A stretch of DNA of 64,000 nt from Xestospongia bergquistia. Its lineage: Eukaryota; Porifera; Demospongiae; Haplosclerida; Petrosiidae. Within the stretch, counting starts at the first letter, position 1. Every line of letters begins with the position of its first letter. Positions 50,680 through 64,000 of the stretch are shown here, one piece after another. The notes under the pieces are model-generated. The model saw only the letters and a program-made list of their open reading frames with translations, had not been told where the DNA came from and made no database searches. Location: NCBI GenBank assembly GCA_963965975.1, contig OZ014423.1, positions 2,666,001 to 2,730,000 of the forward strand, written 5' to 3'. The position numbers and the translations under genes are program-made.

Positions 50680-52048
50680 AGCATTCAGCATGAGACATTA
50701 TATTTCTTTTAGGAGTTAACAGTTGAAGATGTACGGCATATGACACACACAGTTAATCCATTTTTAGTGGAGGTCCTTCTTACATCTCTACCACAAGTCC
50801 AACAAGTATGAATTAGGTTTCTTTGTTATCATGTGACCCTGTACTATAGGTGTCCAGTACCACAAGTAGTTGGTATCCATCAAATTGTCTTACTGGTACA
50901 ATGTTACCTAACTCAACTCCTCAGTTGCAGCATCCTTCTTATTATGGTTCTGTTCATCCTGGCCCAGTGACACATAACCTATCTTTGATGCGATCTGAGC
51001 CTGCTTTAAATCGTCATGCCTCTTTTGATCAAGCTAGTCTGGGCATGAATCCTTATACCCCTACTGGTTCTTACACAGATATTGCAATGGCATCTTCACC
51101 TCTTCCTCCTCAGGATCCTATTTATACTAACTTATTAGACCCGTTGTATCGTCATGAAAGATCAAGAAGCCTTGGTAATATACACCTTATGGCCCAAAAT
51201 TCGAGGTAATTAGTAAAAACAGAAATGTCATTTAGGCTATAATATTTAGTGGTATTTTTGTCAAGTCATATCATGTACATACTATGTTTTAGGCATATGG
51301 CATTTAACAATAACAGACGAGCTAGTCATGGAGTACCATTAATGACAACACCAAAACGAGCAAGGTTAATCAGTATACATTCATTGACTACAATGAGACA
51401 TTCTGTTTAGGTTTGCAGATGTGTTACCACCAATACCACAAGAACCTTGTGAACCAAGCTTTCCTCCAAATCGTGCTCTCTCTCGTAGTGCATCTCAGCC
51501 TGTTATATTTCCTCTTAAACAGCGTGGTGACCTCAATGATAAGCAACAACACACACAGGTTGAAGAGAATGTGAGTTACTTTTGTGTATATACATATACT
51601 ATGTACTCTCTGCTATGTAAACTATTGCTGAAACAGGAAATGACCAATGCATAAATTACTGTTTTTTCATAAACAACGATGTTTACACTGCTCATTTTCA
51701 TTTTAGGAGGAAGACGATCTTGATTTGATACAATCCATCATATCTCGTGAAACATCTATTAATGACTCATCTCCTCCAGATCTTCACTCACAAATGATGA
51801 GATCACAATCTCTATCTCATATCCCACGAGAACTGGGGTCTCTCCCTTCATTACATCATGCATCTTCATTACATGTACTTCATGAGAACTATGTCAGTAC
51901 TCCTGATGTCTCTGCAACTCTTGGTAGTCCACCTCCATATTGTCAGGTAAGTTTTAATAATGAGGCTGTGTTCTGTTTGTTCAAATTGATGTCAAATGAA
52001 CTGTTGGACTGTATAACTGTAGTTTATTTACACACTCTACATACAGTG

Positions 52049-52101
<53 letters not shown>

Positions 52102-55100
52102 GCATACATTCTTATCAATGAACCACAAAATAGTTTACATAGGAATTTATGTAACTTTTAACATGACTAGATATATACTTGTATCTTTTATAGACACCTG
52201 ACACTACTGTTCCACTAGGACTAGCATTAAGTAATGCACATCATGATACATATCATTCTTCAAAACTGCTCCCATTTGTCTCTATTCCTGAAGACAGCCT
52301 TCTTATGGACTTACCACTTAAGAGACCTGATGTAGATCCTCAACAACCTATCCATGTAGCTTCATCACCTCGTCTATTATCTCCTCATCCTTCTGAGTCT
52401 GATGAAGGCTTACCTCTCAAAATGGAGCATGATAGTGAGGTGAGATAGACTGATACATAATAATGTAGATTCACTAACAATTTACTAAATTTTAAAGACT
52501 TGTTTAAATGACATAAAGGCAAATCTAAATGAAATATGTTATTAATCCTTACCACAGTTCAAGTGGATGAGGATTACAGTACTTAGTTAGGTTTTTTCTG
52601 TCCATGTGTTTCAGCACTTTAAATTAGTCTCTAAAACCATTTACTCGATAGCAACAAAACTTTCAGTATGGATAAGACAGAAAACTGAGATATAAGAAAT
52701 TGAAACAATCCACAAAACCACCTTTTTTAAACCTACACCTTTTCAAAAAAGATTCTGCTGAAAACAGCAAAATATTCATTGCTGGGATCATTCATTGATA
52801 CACACATTGATCCAATAACATAATATGCAGACCACACCTTTAATTATTAAATCTGCAGAAAAGCACCTTAAAAAGTGATTGGACAAAAAAACCTCATTTA
52901 ACAAATTTTTAAGAGATGTGCTTCAATCTGAGTACGTGAGGTATGTACATATTTGGCTCATTAGCTAATTGGCTTAAGCATTTTATTTTAATGAGATAAT
53001 CACTGAGATCTGTTGGTTTACTGTACTTAGTATCTATCTATAATTATATGTGTATTTAGTGTTGAGTAACATGATCTCACAGTTGTCACTATATTTTAGG
53101 TTAATATTGATCGCATTGTCAACCAACATATGGCAGAAGATGATATCTTACAACCTGGACTGACATCTATAACTAGAGCTCCACCTTCACAAACAGCTAG
53201 CGATGCTCTTGATATAAATAGACGTGGCAGTAGTGAGAAAACTCGTGTTGGCAACAGAGAAGTGGTTGTTAATTTAAGTGGCTCTGGAAAGAGAGGGCGT
53301 GGTCGACCTCGTCTCACTGAAGAAGAGAAACAACGAAGGAAAGAGCTTCGAGAGATTGGCTTAATTAAGAGAAGTAAACGAAGAACAAAAGAAGGTAAGT
53401 TACAAAATTATCAACTGTATTCATGTTATCAAATTTATAATGATTTGTTTACTTTATCATATGTATTCTGTATACATTGTTTACATGATATGTCACACTT
53501 CTGTTTACCATTGTAGAGGTGTTACAGTGGAAAGCTGAGAAAGTGAGAACTCCAGCTAAACGAGGTCGTAAACCTGGGACCGGTAAAAAAAATATGATTA
53601 AAGGTGTTACTGGGAAGGTTATCTTAGTGACTGTTGATCTTAGTCGCTATGATAATGGATCTATATTCTTTCAAGTAAGTTAATACTATTGCTACTGTAT
53701 GTCATGTCAACTTTATGGTCACTGTTAGAATGGTTTTTGTCAAGCTTATCCTGGAATATCACGATGTATTGAATGCGCCAGTGGTTCAGGAGATTATCCT
53801 TCATCACGATATTGTCGCTTTTTAGAATTCCGCAAGTAAGTAGCACTATATTATTATCTCTGGAATGTTTACAGGTTGATAGTATTCCCTCCTCTCAAAT
53901 TTTGACTCAAGTAATTACAATCATGCAAATGATTAAATTGCAATAATTTTAAGAAAGGTTTATTTGGTGTTTCATAATAAGTGTCCAAAATAAATAGAGA
54001 TGAAGTGTTACTTATAAACCAATCTTTACTTCATCAATTGTCTTGTGTGTAATGGTTTGTTTATCAATGTTTAATATTAAAACATGCAATGTGGTAGTTA
54101 TATTTTTTTAATCATACTGTACTGTAATTGACATCTTGTATCAAGTATTCCATATTTGTCTATTAGATTTCTACAAGTAGGTAAAATGGGAATAGATAAA
54201 GCCTGCTATACTGTGTGTGTATTCATTACTAATTTATCTGTTATTTAGACTGCGAGTTCTTAATAGAGATGAAGGTTCTCTTTGTATTGAAGGTTTTGCC
54301 AACTTTATTGATGCTAAAGCTGAGGATCTTGTACCTTGGACTCCTCTTAAAACTGGTGGGTGTATGTCATGTGACTGTCATATGATATACATATACATAA
54401 TAGGTTACAGTGGGATTGATACTGAAACAGCACTATATGTCTTAACACGAATTGCCAAAAACTTTGTGGCAGTCTTGTCAGAGGAAGCTCGAACCATATC
54501 AGATACTGACAGTATGTGCTTTCATTTATAGTGATCACTTACCTTTGTGTGTCATTAAATAGTACTACCTATATGGAAATGTGCTGTGAAGGGAGTACGT
54601 GAATTATGTGATATGTGTGATACTACAGTGTTTAACTTACATTGGGTCTGTCAGCACTGTGGGTTTTCTATATGTTCAGCTTGTTATCAGCAAGCATGTG
54701 GATCTCATGATGGTATACTAATAGCTTTATCAAGGAATATTTACATCCCCTTGTTTAGGATCTGAAGCAGTTAGTTCATGGCAGACTCCATGGCCTGTAT
54801 GTTGTTATAATCAAGTACCACACACTCCTTATCAACTATTGCTCTCACAAATTATACCTGGAAATGGTTAGTTTAGATTCATACTGTATATGCCCAATGA
54901 GTTGTAATTTGTTGACATTTCCTTTAAAATTCCATTATGTTTCTCTTTGACTGCAGTCCTTTCTGATGTTCTGTATCAACTGTTTCAAATATGTCACATT
55001 CATTCTATTCCCATTTCATCTACTCCTGCTACCTCTCGTCTGATGACAATGCTCAGTAAATTACAAGTAGGTGGATTACCAGTACAAGACACAAGGTAGG

Positions 55101-58025
55101 TTGATAATGTTCATATTATCAGTCACATGACCATCATGTGATAGGATTCCTTTTAACATGGAGACATCATCTATTGTTAAAACTTTTGGAGAGCCTTCAT
55201 TAGATGGACCTTCTTTGGATCCATCATTAGAACTGCCTCATTCTTGTAGCAATGGTAGTGAAGACTACATATTACCACCTACAGGTTAGTGAATGCAGGA
55301 ACTGTCATGTCCACCCATCCTTCTTTTCTCATTTGTAGTTGATGCACCACACATGTGGTTGTGTGATGGAGAAATACTTTGTTTATTAGACCCCACTCAT
55401 CCAGGCAATGTTGCAGCATTCCAGGTAATAATATTATAATTGTAGAATGATAACATTAAGATGCCTGTTGTCTGTGAATGCAAATCTGAGACATCCATAT
55501 ACTCTTGATCTAAAGACTCTCACATTAGAATGTATTCCTTTTTCTGAGTGTATATATACTTTGCAGGAAAATGCTTCTTTGCTAAATTAATACTTCTTCA
55601 ATAATAATGTATCAACTATGTATATATGACAGATGTTTATAGTTGGTACTACACTGTGTATAACAGACAATTGTTTGTATCTTTTCTTGCTAATGGACTT
55701 TTATCTCTTTTAGCAAATTGACCTTTTACTTCATTTTACTTCATTTCTATACTACTTATTATAAATAAGTTTCTTGTGTGTACTGTAATTCTAACAATCT
55801 TACAGAAGATTTAATTAATTTAGGCCTACCATAATCATTACTTTTAATTTATTGTCTTGTCTGACTACACTGTTGTAGTGGGCGTGGCACAGGAGTCGTC
55901 CAGTTATTGTGACAGGGATTGACAAATATCTTAAAAAAGAACTTTGGACACCTCAAAGTTTTATGAAAGACTTTGGTTAGTTATATTAATATTAGCTCAT
56001 GTTATTAGTTGTTATTAGGAGAGGAACTAGCAGATTTGGTTGATTGTCGTACTGGACTAATAATGCCTCAAATACCAACTAAAGCTTTCTGGGCTGGATT
56101 TGAAGATATGCAATGTACAAAATTAATTAAAATCATTTTTAGTTAGCCTTTATACTGAACTACACATCCTTTAATTACTAATGTTACTGGTTCATTGTTG
56201 TCTTCACAATAGCTCGTCTCAAAGACCCAATTCAAAACTGTCCTCGATTGCTCAAACTAAAAGATTGGCCAACCGGAGAAGACTTCTCTGACAAACTACC
56301 ACAAAGGTCTTTTAAATGATATCCATACCAATTGACTTACTACATTTATTGTAGGTTTAATGATTTAATGCAAGCATTACCTCTACCTGACTATACAAAA
56401 AGAAATGGAAAATTAAATATGACCTCTAGTTTACCAAACTTCTTTGTGAAACCTGACCTAGGCCCAAAAATGTATAATGCTTATGGTAAGTACAAAATAA
56501 TAATCTTGTTATGTATGTTATGTAACAAACATTGTCAGTATGAAATGTTAATGGATTGCTTTGATGTTAAATACCTATATGTGATATCCTCTGCACATGT
56601 AAACAAACCGTCATCAAAACATTTGGCAATACTAAGATATCTAATATTATTGTTTGTATAAAAACATGTAAGACCGTGCACAACAGCATCTAAATATAAT
56701 ATCAGACATTATTGTGGTGGAAGATTTCACTCTTCTTAAGCACTTTTCACTAATATATATATATTATACTCCTAACTGTAACCACTTCATGACATAACTT
56801 CATTGCACTAACACTACTCAGAGTGAGACTATGTTTTTGTTGTAACTACTTACTAAGATAATATCACAATACAGTACTTCTGTGCCTATAAGCCAAATTT
56901 CATATTTATGTAGGTGATTTAGCAATATCTGTCTTGTGTCCTAGAGAACTGTGCAATTGAAAATATTTGCTTATTTGTTATAGGAACTACCAGTTTGCCT
57001 CAGTGTGGTACAACTAATTTACATCTTGATGTCTCAGATGCTGTTAATGTACTAGTCTATACTGCAAACACTGAGCCTCATGATCAAAAAGGTAGAATTT
57101 TTGATTGAATACCTTCACTCACCCTACCAATCTAGTGAATGATCTTTTAAGTGTCCTAGAAAGAGAAAATTGCCAACAAACATTACAACGTGTGATGTCA
57201 CAACCAACTCAAGTGGTAGGTCAACATATTATGATTATAATTTTTATTGTGTGATTGTATAGGGAGCTCTCTGGCATATCTATTCCCCATCAGACACTGA
57301 TAAGATAAGATTGTTCCTTCGAAAGGCAAGTTCAGTATAATGTACATATTAGTAATAAGCATGAAATCATTAAAATGACACATGATATATTGGAATGATT
57401 TTGTACATGTTGAACAGAAGGAATGCTTAATGATTTAAATCATAGCATATACTTTTTTCAGGTTCTAGAAGAGAAAGGATTAATATCATCTAAACCAGGA
57501 ACAGATCCCATACATGATCAGGTAACACATGATAATCACATGTCTACTTTACTCCTACACATAATTATAGCTTTTCTACATGGATGCTGCTATTCGAGAG
57601 AAGTTGTGGGAAGAGGAAGGAGTCAAAGGATGGACTATTGCTCAATGTACTGGAGATGCTATTTTTATTCCAGCTGGTGCACCTCATCAAGTAATGCCAC
57701 AAATTAATCTTTTCATAATTTTCTCATTTGATAGGTCCAAAATCAGTCTAGCTGTATCAAAATAGCAGAAGATTTTGTATCTCCAGAGGTTAGTTAATTT
57801 GTGTAGTAGTAAACATTGTCTCATCACTGGTTTAGCATGTGAACCAATGCCTCAAATTAACAGAAGAATTTCGTCAGTTATCCAGTTACCATAGCAATCA
57901 TGAAGACAAGCTGCAGGTATAAAATATACAATATTTTCAAATAGTATGTTGTTTTATCTTTACAGATTAAAAACATTCTATATCACTCTGTCAAAGACAT
58001 AGTTGGTATTCTAAAGCAAACGTAA
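49405..58025 (+). CDS. KDM3: KDM3/JMJD1-family histone H3K9 demethylase
   Basis: Fe(II)/2-oxoglutarate dioxygenase that removes mono- and dimethyl marks from H3K9. I read 33 exons, 49405-49524 through 57966-58025 (TAA), all phase-consistent, giving 1,400 residues. The N-terminal region has the KDM3 motif [17 protein letters not shown]. The central part is Ser/Pro-rich, with AT-hooks GKRGRGRPR and KRGRKPG (53289-53590). The C2HC4-type zinc finger reads [20 protein letters not shown] (54613 onward). The JmjC domain has [25 protein letters not shown] sequence ([20 protein letters not shown]), the metal-binding HxD in [25 protein letters not shown] and the third metal histidine in FIPAGAPHQ. All iron ligands are present. 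Intron 57326-57461 uses a GC donor. Two introns carry long dinucleotide repeats. Confidence 0.95.
50597..50679. repeat. Compound GT/CT microsatellite in a KDM3 intron
   Basis: A GT run (50597-50618) passes into a CT run (50618-50679) with a single tt interruption. It begins 4 nt after the splice donor at 50593 and makes up most of the 120-nt intron. Confidence 0.98.
52051..52099. repeat. GT dinucleotide microsatellite in a KDM3 intron
   Basis: About 49 bp of uninterrupted GT repeat inside intron 51947-52193. Confidence 0.98.
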
Positions 58026-58182
58026 CTTACATCGACCATTACATTCTTAATTGTTTCTGTGAATATTAATATTTTGAGTGTTTTTCTTATGGTTATTGAA
58101 AACACAATATTTACATTATTTACATTATCAGTGAAGGAGATTTGAAATTAGTAAAAGGTTTAAGAGAAGGAATGATGACTAA
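58026..58182. other. Convergent gap between KDM3 and exportin-7
   Basis: This 157-bp gap lies between convergent stop codons. It is AT-rich and presumably holds both 3' ends. Confidence 0.6.
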
Positions 58183-61100
58183 TTATGACATCATTTGCAA
58201 ATTAGATTCAACCATCATCTCCGATGCTTGTTGCATGTCTTTAAGTGAAGTAGTCAGATCTCGGCGAAACACAGATAAATTTTGAGTAAACCTACAATAT
58301 AGTGATACTATAAATTTTATATGTTGACATACTTGTCTCTATTTCTGGTTAACAAGTTGTACTCTATATTGTCCATCAAGTTATCAAAACATAACATCAT
58401 AGAGTTTTGACGATCTGATGGCTGCATAGCCACAATACTGTCACGCAGTGTCTTAAAGTACTGAATAAGGAAATATTTATATAATATACTTTATAATTTG
58501 GAGTTATTATGTAAACAGTAATTGAAATTAAAATACTATACCTCTTCATTAAGCAGTATTAATCCAAGTAGTGGACGTGACATAGACCACTGTATACGAC
58601 ATTTCTCAAACATAACAGTTTGAAGAATTGATTGAAGTATTTCCTACAAAATATACACAAATTTATGAGGCCTAAGTTCTCAAAAGTATACATATCATGA
58701 CTATAAGCTAAGGGATCATAAAAAGGATATATTACCTGAAGTATTTCTGGTCTGGCTTGAGGTAACTGAAGTAACGTTGATGTAGGAGAAGATGAAAGAG
58801 AGGTTTTGTGCTTGTTGAGCTTTTTAAACAAGTATGTCAAAATGTGGTCTAATGAACTACAGCAGCCAGTACACACAGCAGTATCTAGACAAATATATAA
58901 CAAGCAAAGATAGTTATAGCTACTATACTCAAAGTTTATAACATCTACCAAACAATTGTATCAGTTGACTCACCTAAAGAGGACAGCCCCTCCGATAATG
59001 ATGATAATAAGTATATAATAACCTACAAAACAAAACAGAGTGCAATTCTTAGCAAACAGATACTTACATTTGGTTCCAATGTACTCAAGAAGTCCATGTG
59101 AAACTGTGTTAGTGTCTCAATTAATGGATAGTATGTGGAACTTAGCTTAGGGTAATCCTACATAAATGATAGTTGTATCATATTCACTTAGCATGATCTT
59201 ACTAAAAGGTTTTTAAGAGGCAAAGACATTAGCAGTTTGATAAATACATCCATAGCACTATCCATTGCAGTATCTCCATAGAGTTTAAGAACACCAAAAT
59301 TAACATAACTGCCACACAAAGCAGATCGTAAGATACCAAAACAAATTGATATTCCTTTTAATCTAATTATAATTATGTTAAAGATATAATTAGTGCACGT
59401 GTTTATAAAAGTGATATGATAGCAAGGATACTTTCTAGGATAAAGGTGTTGAGAAGGAACATCAGTTAGAGAGAGGATTTGTCCTCCATAAGTGACAATA
59501 GTTTTAGAAGCCTCTCGAAAAAGCAGTACTCCATTTGGAGATGTCACATCAAATGCAAGGCGTTGTGATCTAAGAAATATCAAGTGTATTAACACATGCA
59601 TAGTAATGATGTCAAACCGATTCAAAGCGAGTTCAGACATCAATTTTAAAGTGGGTGTGGTTACAAAAGGTTCCAGGTACCAGAGCCGTAATGCTTCCAG
59701 GAATATATCAATGTAATGAGGGTATCTATTAACAGTCAAGGATGTATCACCTGATGTCACATCATATCTGTGTCATTGACTATCATTAGGGACTAGGATA
59801 CATCCATTCAAAGAACATGACATAACTGTGTTTATTATTAAAAGCAATCAGAATTCCTCGTAAATCTCTAGCAGCACCAACTACCATATGCTACAGATAA
59901 GGACAGTATTATTTAACATAAGAGAGTTATCGACCTACCTTAATTTCTTCTTCACTAACAATTGTTTGAAGTCTACTCATAACAGATTTGATCTGTTCTA
60001 ATGTAGCTATAAAAGTAAGTTAACAAATGCAACAAGTCTAAGTCAATAATGTACCAGTGATTGGACTCATAAACTGACCAAACCGCTCTTCATTTTCTCC
60101 TAACTCTACCATCAATAATCGACCTAGTGCAGTATAAAATACTGTACGACAACGAGTATCTACTCGAGCACTGGCTACAACGCTTAAAAAAGGAAAATGT
60201 TCTGGCTGTAAATACAATGATAATAACACATCATGTAGATATGTTAACATACTGTGTGGTTAGCCAAAATAAACTGGATAGAATCAAGTTTGACCAATTT
60301 TCTGACACTGGTAAATCCAAGGGATAAGTCTTGTAACAGTGTCAATGTTCTAGTCATTATGGATCGACTCTGAGTCCATAATTTGAGGTTTGTGACACTG
60401 TTAAACAAACAAATAATAGACAAAGTCTTTAACAAAGCACTTTACATTTTTCTAACAATTACATTGAGCACTGTTGTTTCATCATTCAATCCTAATTGCT
60501 CCCCTAAGGTACGATAGACCTAACAAGTTATAAAAATATGTCATTAAGATCTGGTCCTACCTGTGCTGACTTGTGCATCATTTCTCCAATATAAAACTTG
60601 CGAAATTGTTCAAAGAAACCAATAACAGCAATGTCAAGATGTTCACAACCCCTCTGAAAGAAAAAATCCACACAGTGACCCATCATGTCTACCCTTATAG
60701 TTATTTAATATTCAATACTAACTGTTTATGTACAAACTAAGGAGATATTCAAAATACATACTTGCGGTAAATGAGTATCAGTTAAATCCATTAGTTGCAA
60801 TACTCTATAGTGAATGGTAAAAACATAGTAGTCGTCTATTGCCAATATAACCTGCAAACAAGTTGTCCATCTATACTGTCATAAGCCCCTGTTGTAGAGT
60901 GAGCAATGCGCCCTCCTATTACATGACCAATAAAGTGAACCAGCCATGACAGTTGACCTAAAATATAATAGATGTTAGCTACTGGTCTTGAAAACTTTGA
61001 CAAAACATAAAATCTGATTAGAATAACAGAAGATGTAGTAACAACACAGAGACTAAGTCAAGTAAGTTTGTGAATTAAAGTTTTACTAATTCATAGAAAT

Positions 61101-63308
61101 CATTGACATGTATTAACTGAAATGTAATATTTGAACCATTTCCAATGAGAAGTTGTACATATGACTAACCTTCTCTCAAAGACAATTCTTCTTCACTGGT
61201 TGAAGTGGACTGTAATAGTTGTTGATAACTTGATGCAGATGTATCAAATAAAGATATTAAAAGTTCACATGTATTTTGATAATCACACCTAAAACATAAT
61301 GTAGTACAAATAAAACAATTATTATGTGTGTTTTACCTAGCTATGATACTTAATTGGTCAAGTTGTTGTCCAAGACCAGTCTCATCATCGAGAGGATCTT
61401 CCAATCCTTCTCTGACTACACCCTCTACACTGTCTAGACGTGAAGTGATATAGACCTTTACAATCTACAATAAACAAGACATATATACTTAATCACAATA
61501 ATCTATTTTATCTTCCCTTCTTTCTCTAACTACTGACCTCTGGAACATAAGTATTGAGCAAGTGAGTGTCTTGGGAACGAACATAAGGAACGCTACCTAC
61601 CATCTTTTGCCATAAACTAAGTAAGTAATGAACACTGTTTGCTGAAAACTGCCAACTCTATAGAATAAGTTCACATGTCACATAATTAGAGATAATACTA
61701 ACTTGTAGACTAGATATTGTGAACTTTGCCACAAGTTCTAAGAATTGAGGATATTGTTCTAATTTCATAAGCTCTCCCAATTGATAATTGGATTTAAGAC
61801 GAACTAATAAGCGACAAAACTCGTGATAACAATCTGGATCAGCTAAAGACTAAATGAAATGATATCAATGTCCCTGTTATTAATTTATTAATTACCTGTG
61901 GTGAATCTAATATTCCTTGTACTCCTTTAACAAGTTGTTCAAGATACTGTGCTCTTTCTACAGCACTAAAAAGGGAGCGTCGAGCACTAGCTAGTTGAAC
62001 TAAACAAGACACACCCTGCAAAATGAACCAATAAATTTTTAACAGTAATATCACACTACAATATGATATATATACTCCACAATATTTATATAGACTTACT
62101 ATGGCTGCTAGCTTAGATGGGAGTGAGTGAAAGAGTCCAAAAAAGAGTTGTACAGTGGAGAACTCTCTAAATAAGGGTCTCCATCCAGTAGGGATCTGGA
62201 CAGTACTTAAGTCATCTGATGACTCATCAGTGGAGTTACCAATAAAATCAAAGGACAAACATGCTGAAGATAGCTTGAGCAACCATTCTATGAGAGTATG
62301 CTATAGAAAAAAACTAATATTATCACAGACTAAAAGAATGAAATATATTCTAGTAGATCATAATAAAAACAGAACAATATTTAGTAAATATTTTATAATG
62401 TAATATTATTTACCTGTTGGTCATCAGCAATGTTAATTTGCCTCAGTAAAGTACAAGAGAGTGTAAAAATATTAAAGAGGGATTCATCTCGAAAGGATCC
62501 TGCCACTTTACGATGTTTTGCCAATGAGCGTGTACTTTCTAATGTATTCATTTCCTGTACTAACTCATATAAAATTTGAATACCAACAACACAATGAGCA
62601 ACAGATCCCTAAATGAAGAATTAAAACGACAACTGTCAATCCATCAGGATAATTGAAATATTCTTACCTGTAGAAATGTACTAACTTCATCCAAAATATC
62701 ACGAAATAAAAACCCTTTGTTTTTGTCCGAGTCAAACCAGCCATGTTTACTAATACGAGCAACTAACTGGACTAATGCTCGTGTTACATAATCAGCTAAT
62801 CCAACACGAGAACTTAAATACCGGAGAACATAATTCCCTGAATGAAGAAAAAAATTAGGACTAAAATGAGCTCCAAGAAATATGTGAGTAAAGGCAAGGA
62901 ATAGAACCCAGATGATGTTTCTATTAACACATATAGGACTTACTTAATTGAAGTCGATCTTGAGCTGACAATGAGCTTGTAGGACTAGTCACTAACTTTG
63001 TTAGAGTAGACGCTGCTAATAGTAATGCATAAGGAGACTACATAGGATCAGAAAACAATAACATAACAAATTAAAATTAACTCCTAAAAATCTCACTTGT
63101 GAGTTTTCAAGTAGTATCTGACACTGAGGTAAAGAGTTAGGTGACTCTGAGAAGGCTACTAATGTCTTTTCAGCCTGCTGTCTGGCAGCCATGTCATTAG
63201 ACTCGTATAACTGCTGACACAGCAGTTCTAGTTGCACTAACTGTAAAAAAGAAATGTCGAGTTATGTCTTTTGCAAATTAGTGTCTTGAAACTTACTTGA
63301 TCTTCCAT
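58183..63308 (-). CDS. XPO7: Exportin-7
   Basis: Importin-beta superfamily transport receptor (RanBP16) that carries proteins across the nuclear pore with Ran-GTP. The gene has more than 20 small exons. The first is a 12-nt coding exon encoding MEDQ (63297-63308); the next begins [16 protein letters not shown]. Conserved blocks in order are [45 protein letters not shown] with [133 protein letters not shown] and a C-terminus ending in MMS, as in human XPO7. Estimated length is about 1,080 residues, close to the family norm. The gene is head-to-head with RNASEH2C (178 bp). Confidence 0.95.
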
Positions 63309-63486
63309 GGTGTCTGCTTGTCTGTATGGCACAAGTTAAGCAGTATACGGAGTAATACGGACAATCAGCTGTCCCGCCTGTAAATAAACTGGTATGTTCA
63401 TTCATTAATATCTATCTATGAAAACTAACTGCAGAGAAGCTCAATCTCTGTACTATGTTTAAGAACTTTTTGCTTTATACAGTTTG
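63309..63486. promoter_or_regulatory. Bidirectional promoter, exportin-7 / RNASEH2C
   Basis: This 178-bp gap lies between divergent start codons, with a slightly GC-richer patch at 63366-63381 (cagctgtcccgcctg). No TATA box is evident. Confidence 0.55.
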
Positions 63487-64000
63487 ATGTCTGGGCAAGT
63501 GAAAGACGGTATACCTCTTGACTTTCTTACTGAGACCACACCCAATTCATGTGTCCACTCTTTGCCATGTCATGTCAAAACTGAGGCAGGGAAGCAAGAT
63601 GTAAATGTCACTAGCTATTTTGAGCCAATGGTTGCAAATACTCCCCAAACTATGGCAAATGGAGAGAAAGGTAGGTCTATGTTAAGCCATATTTAATATA
63701 CTTGTCATTAACTGTTCCCCAAAAATATTTCTTTGTCTTTGTTTTTAAATCATGGCTCTAAACACAAAAGAATTTGTAGTAATAATAAAATTATAGTGAA
63801 GTGTCAAAGGAAGCAATTGACCTGGAACATGTAACATTTTGAAAAATTGTTTAAGATTTTGGATCTTGATGGGTAAAAAAAACTCACAAAAGAAAGTTAA
63901 GGACAAAAACCATTTCCCATTATTGTACAATAGTATGGTTTTGAATAGCATGAATAATGTGCTTGTTAGTTCTTTCAGCTTCTTTACGTGGCAGGCCATT
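63487..64000 (+). CDS. RNASEH2C: Ribonuclease H2 subunit C, 5' part
   Basis: Non-catalytic subunit of RNase H2, which removes ribonucleotides from DNA. Exon 1 (63487-63670) encodes MSGQVKDGIPLDF and then the family hallmark HSLPCHVKTE followed by VTSYFEPMV, matching the H-x-L-P-C-x-I and Y/F-F-x-P pattern of RNASEH2C. A second exon probably starts at 63979 after ttctttcag and reads ASLRGRP in phase, matching the S-F-R-G-R step of the family. The gene runs off the window. The start is the first ATG; the preceding codon in frame is TTG. Confidence 0.82.

Noticed and set aside
1-64000. CRISPR array, bacterial operon or prophage
   Set aside because: Spliced animal genes throughout. The only regular repeats are dinucleotide microsatellites.

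Overview
This window is a gene-dense, AT-rich animal (metazoan) nuclear locus. The gene set includes alpha-catenin, a receptor tyrosine kinase-like protein, ASXL, KDM3, haspin and a kinesin-6. Introns are GT-AG and often only 41-60 nt, intergenic gaps are 45-600 bp, and most genes are one-to-one with vertebrate families. The best match I can offer is a compact early-branching animal such as a demosponge. That is an inference from gene content and architecture, not a proven identification. I found no tRNA, rRNA or CRISPR array.

Layout, left to right: GINS4/SLD5 (+, 3' part); PPP1R3-type glycogen-targeting subunit (-); SLC35A UDP-sugar transporter (+); HIGD2A (-); alpha-catenin (+); kinesin-6 KIF20 (-); haspin kinase (-), with a small membrane-protein ORF inside one intron; a coiled-coil protein with an SQ cluster that may be the meiotic factor IHO1/Mer2 (+); COP9 signalosome subunit 1 (-); an Ig/FN3 receptor whose tyrosine kinase domain has lost its catalytic residues (+); a 2.4 kb gap holding a broken copy of one receptor exon plus a decayed MULE-like transposase; a short ASXL (+); REEP (-); KDM3/JMJD1 histone demethylase (+); exportin-7 (-); and the 5' end of RNASEH2C (+, cut by the window edge).

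Strands alternate almost perfectly. Twelve of 14 neighbouring pairs are head-to-head or tail-to-tail, so most genes share a bidirectional promoter on one side and converging 3' ends on the other. Several encoded proteins act on chromosomes: replication (GINS4, RNASEH2C), mitosis (KIF20, haspin), possible meiotic break formation (IHO1-like) and chromatin (ASXL, KDM3). The others cover adhesion, signalling, transport and metabolism. Exon coordinates were read by hand from splice consensus, phase and protein family similarity recalled from memory. They have not been checked against transcripts.
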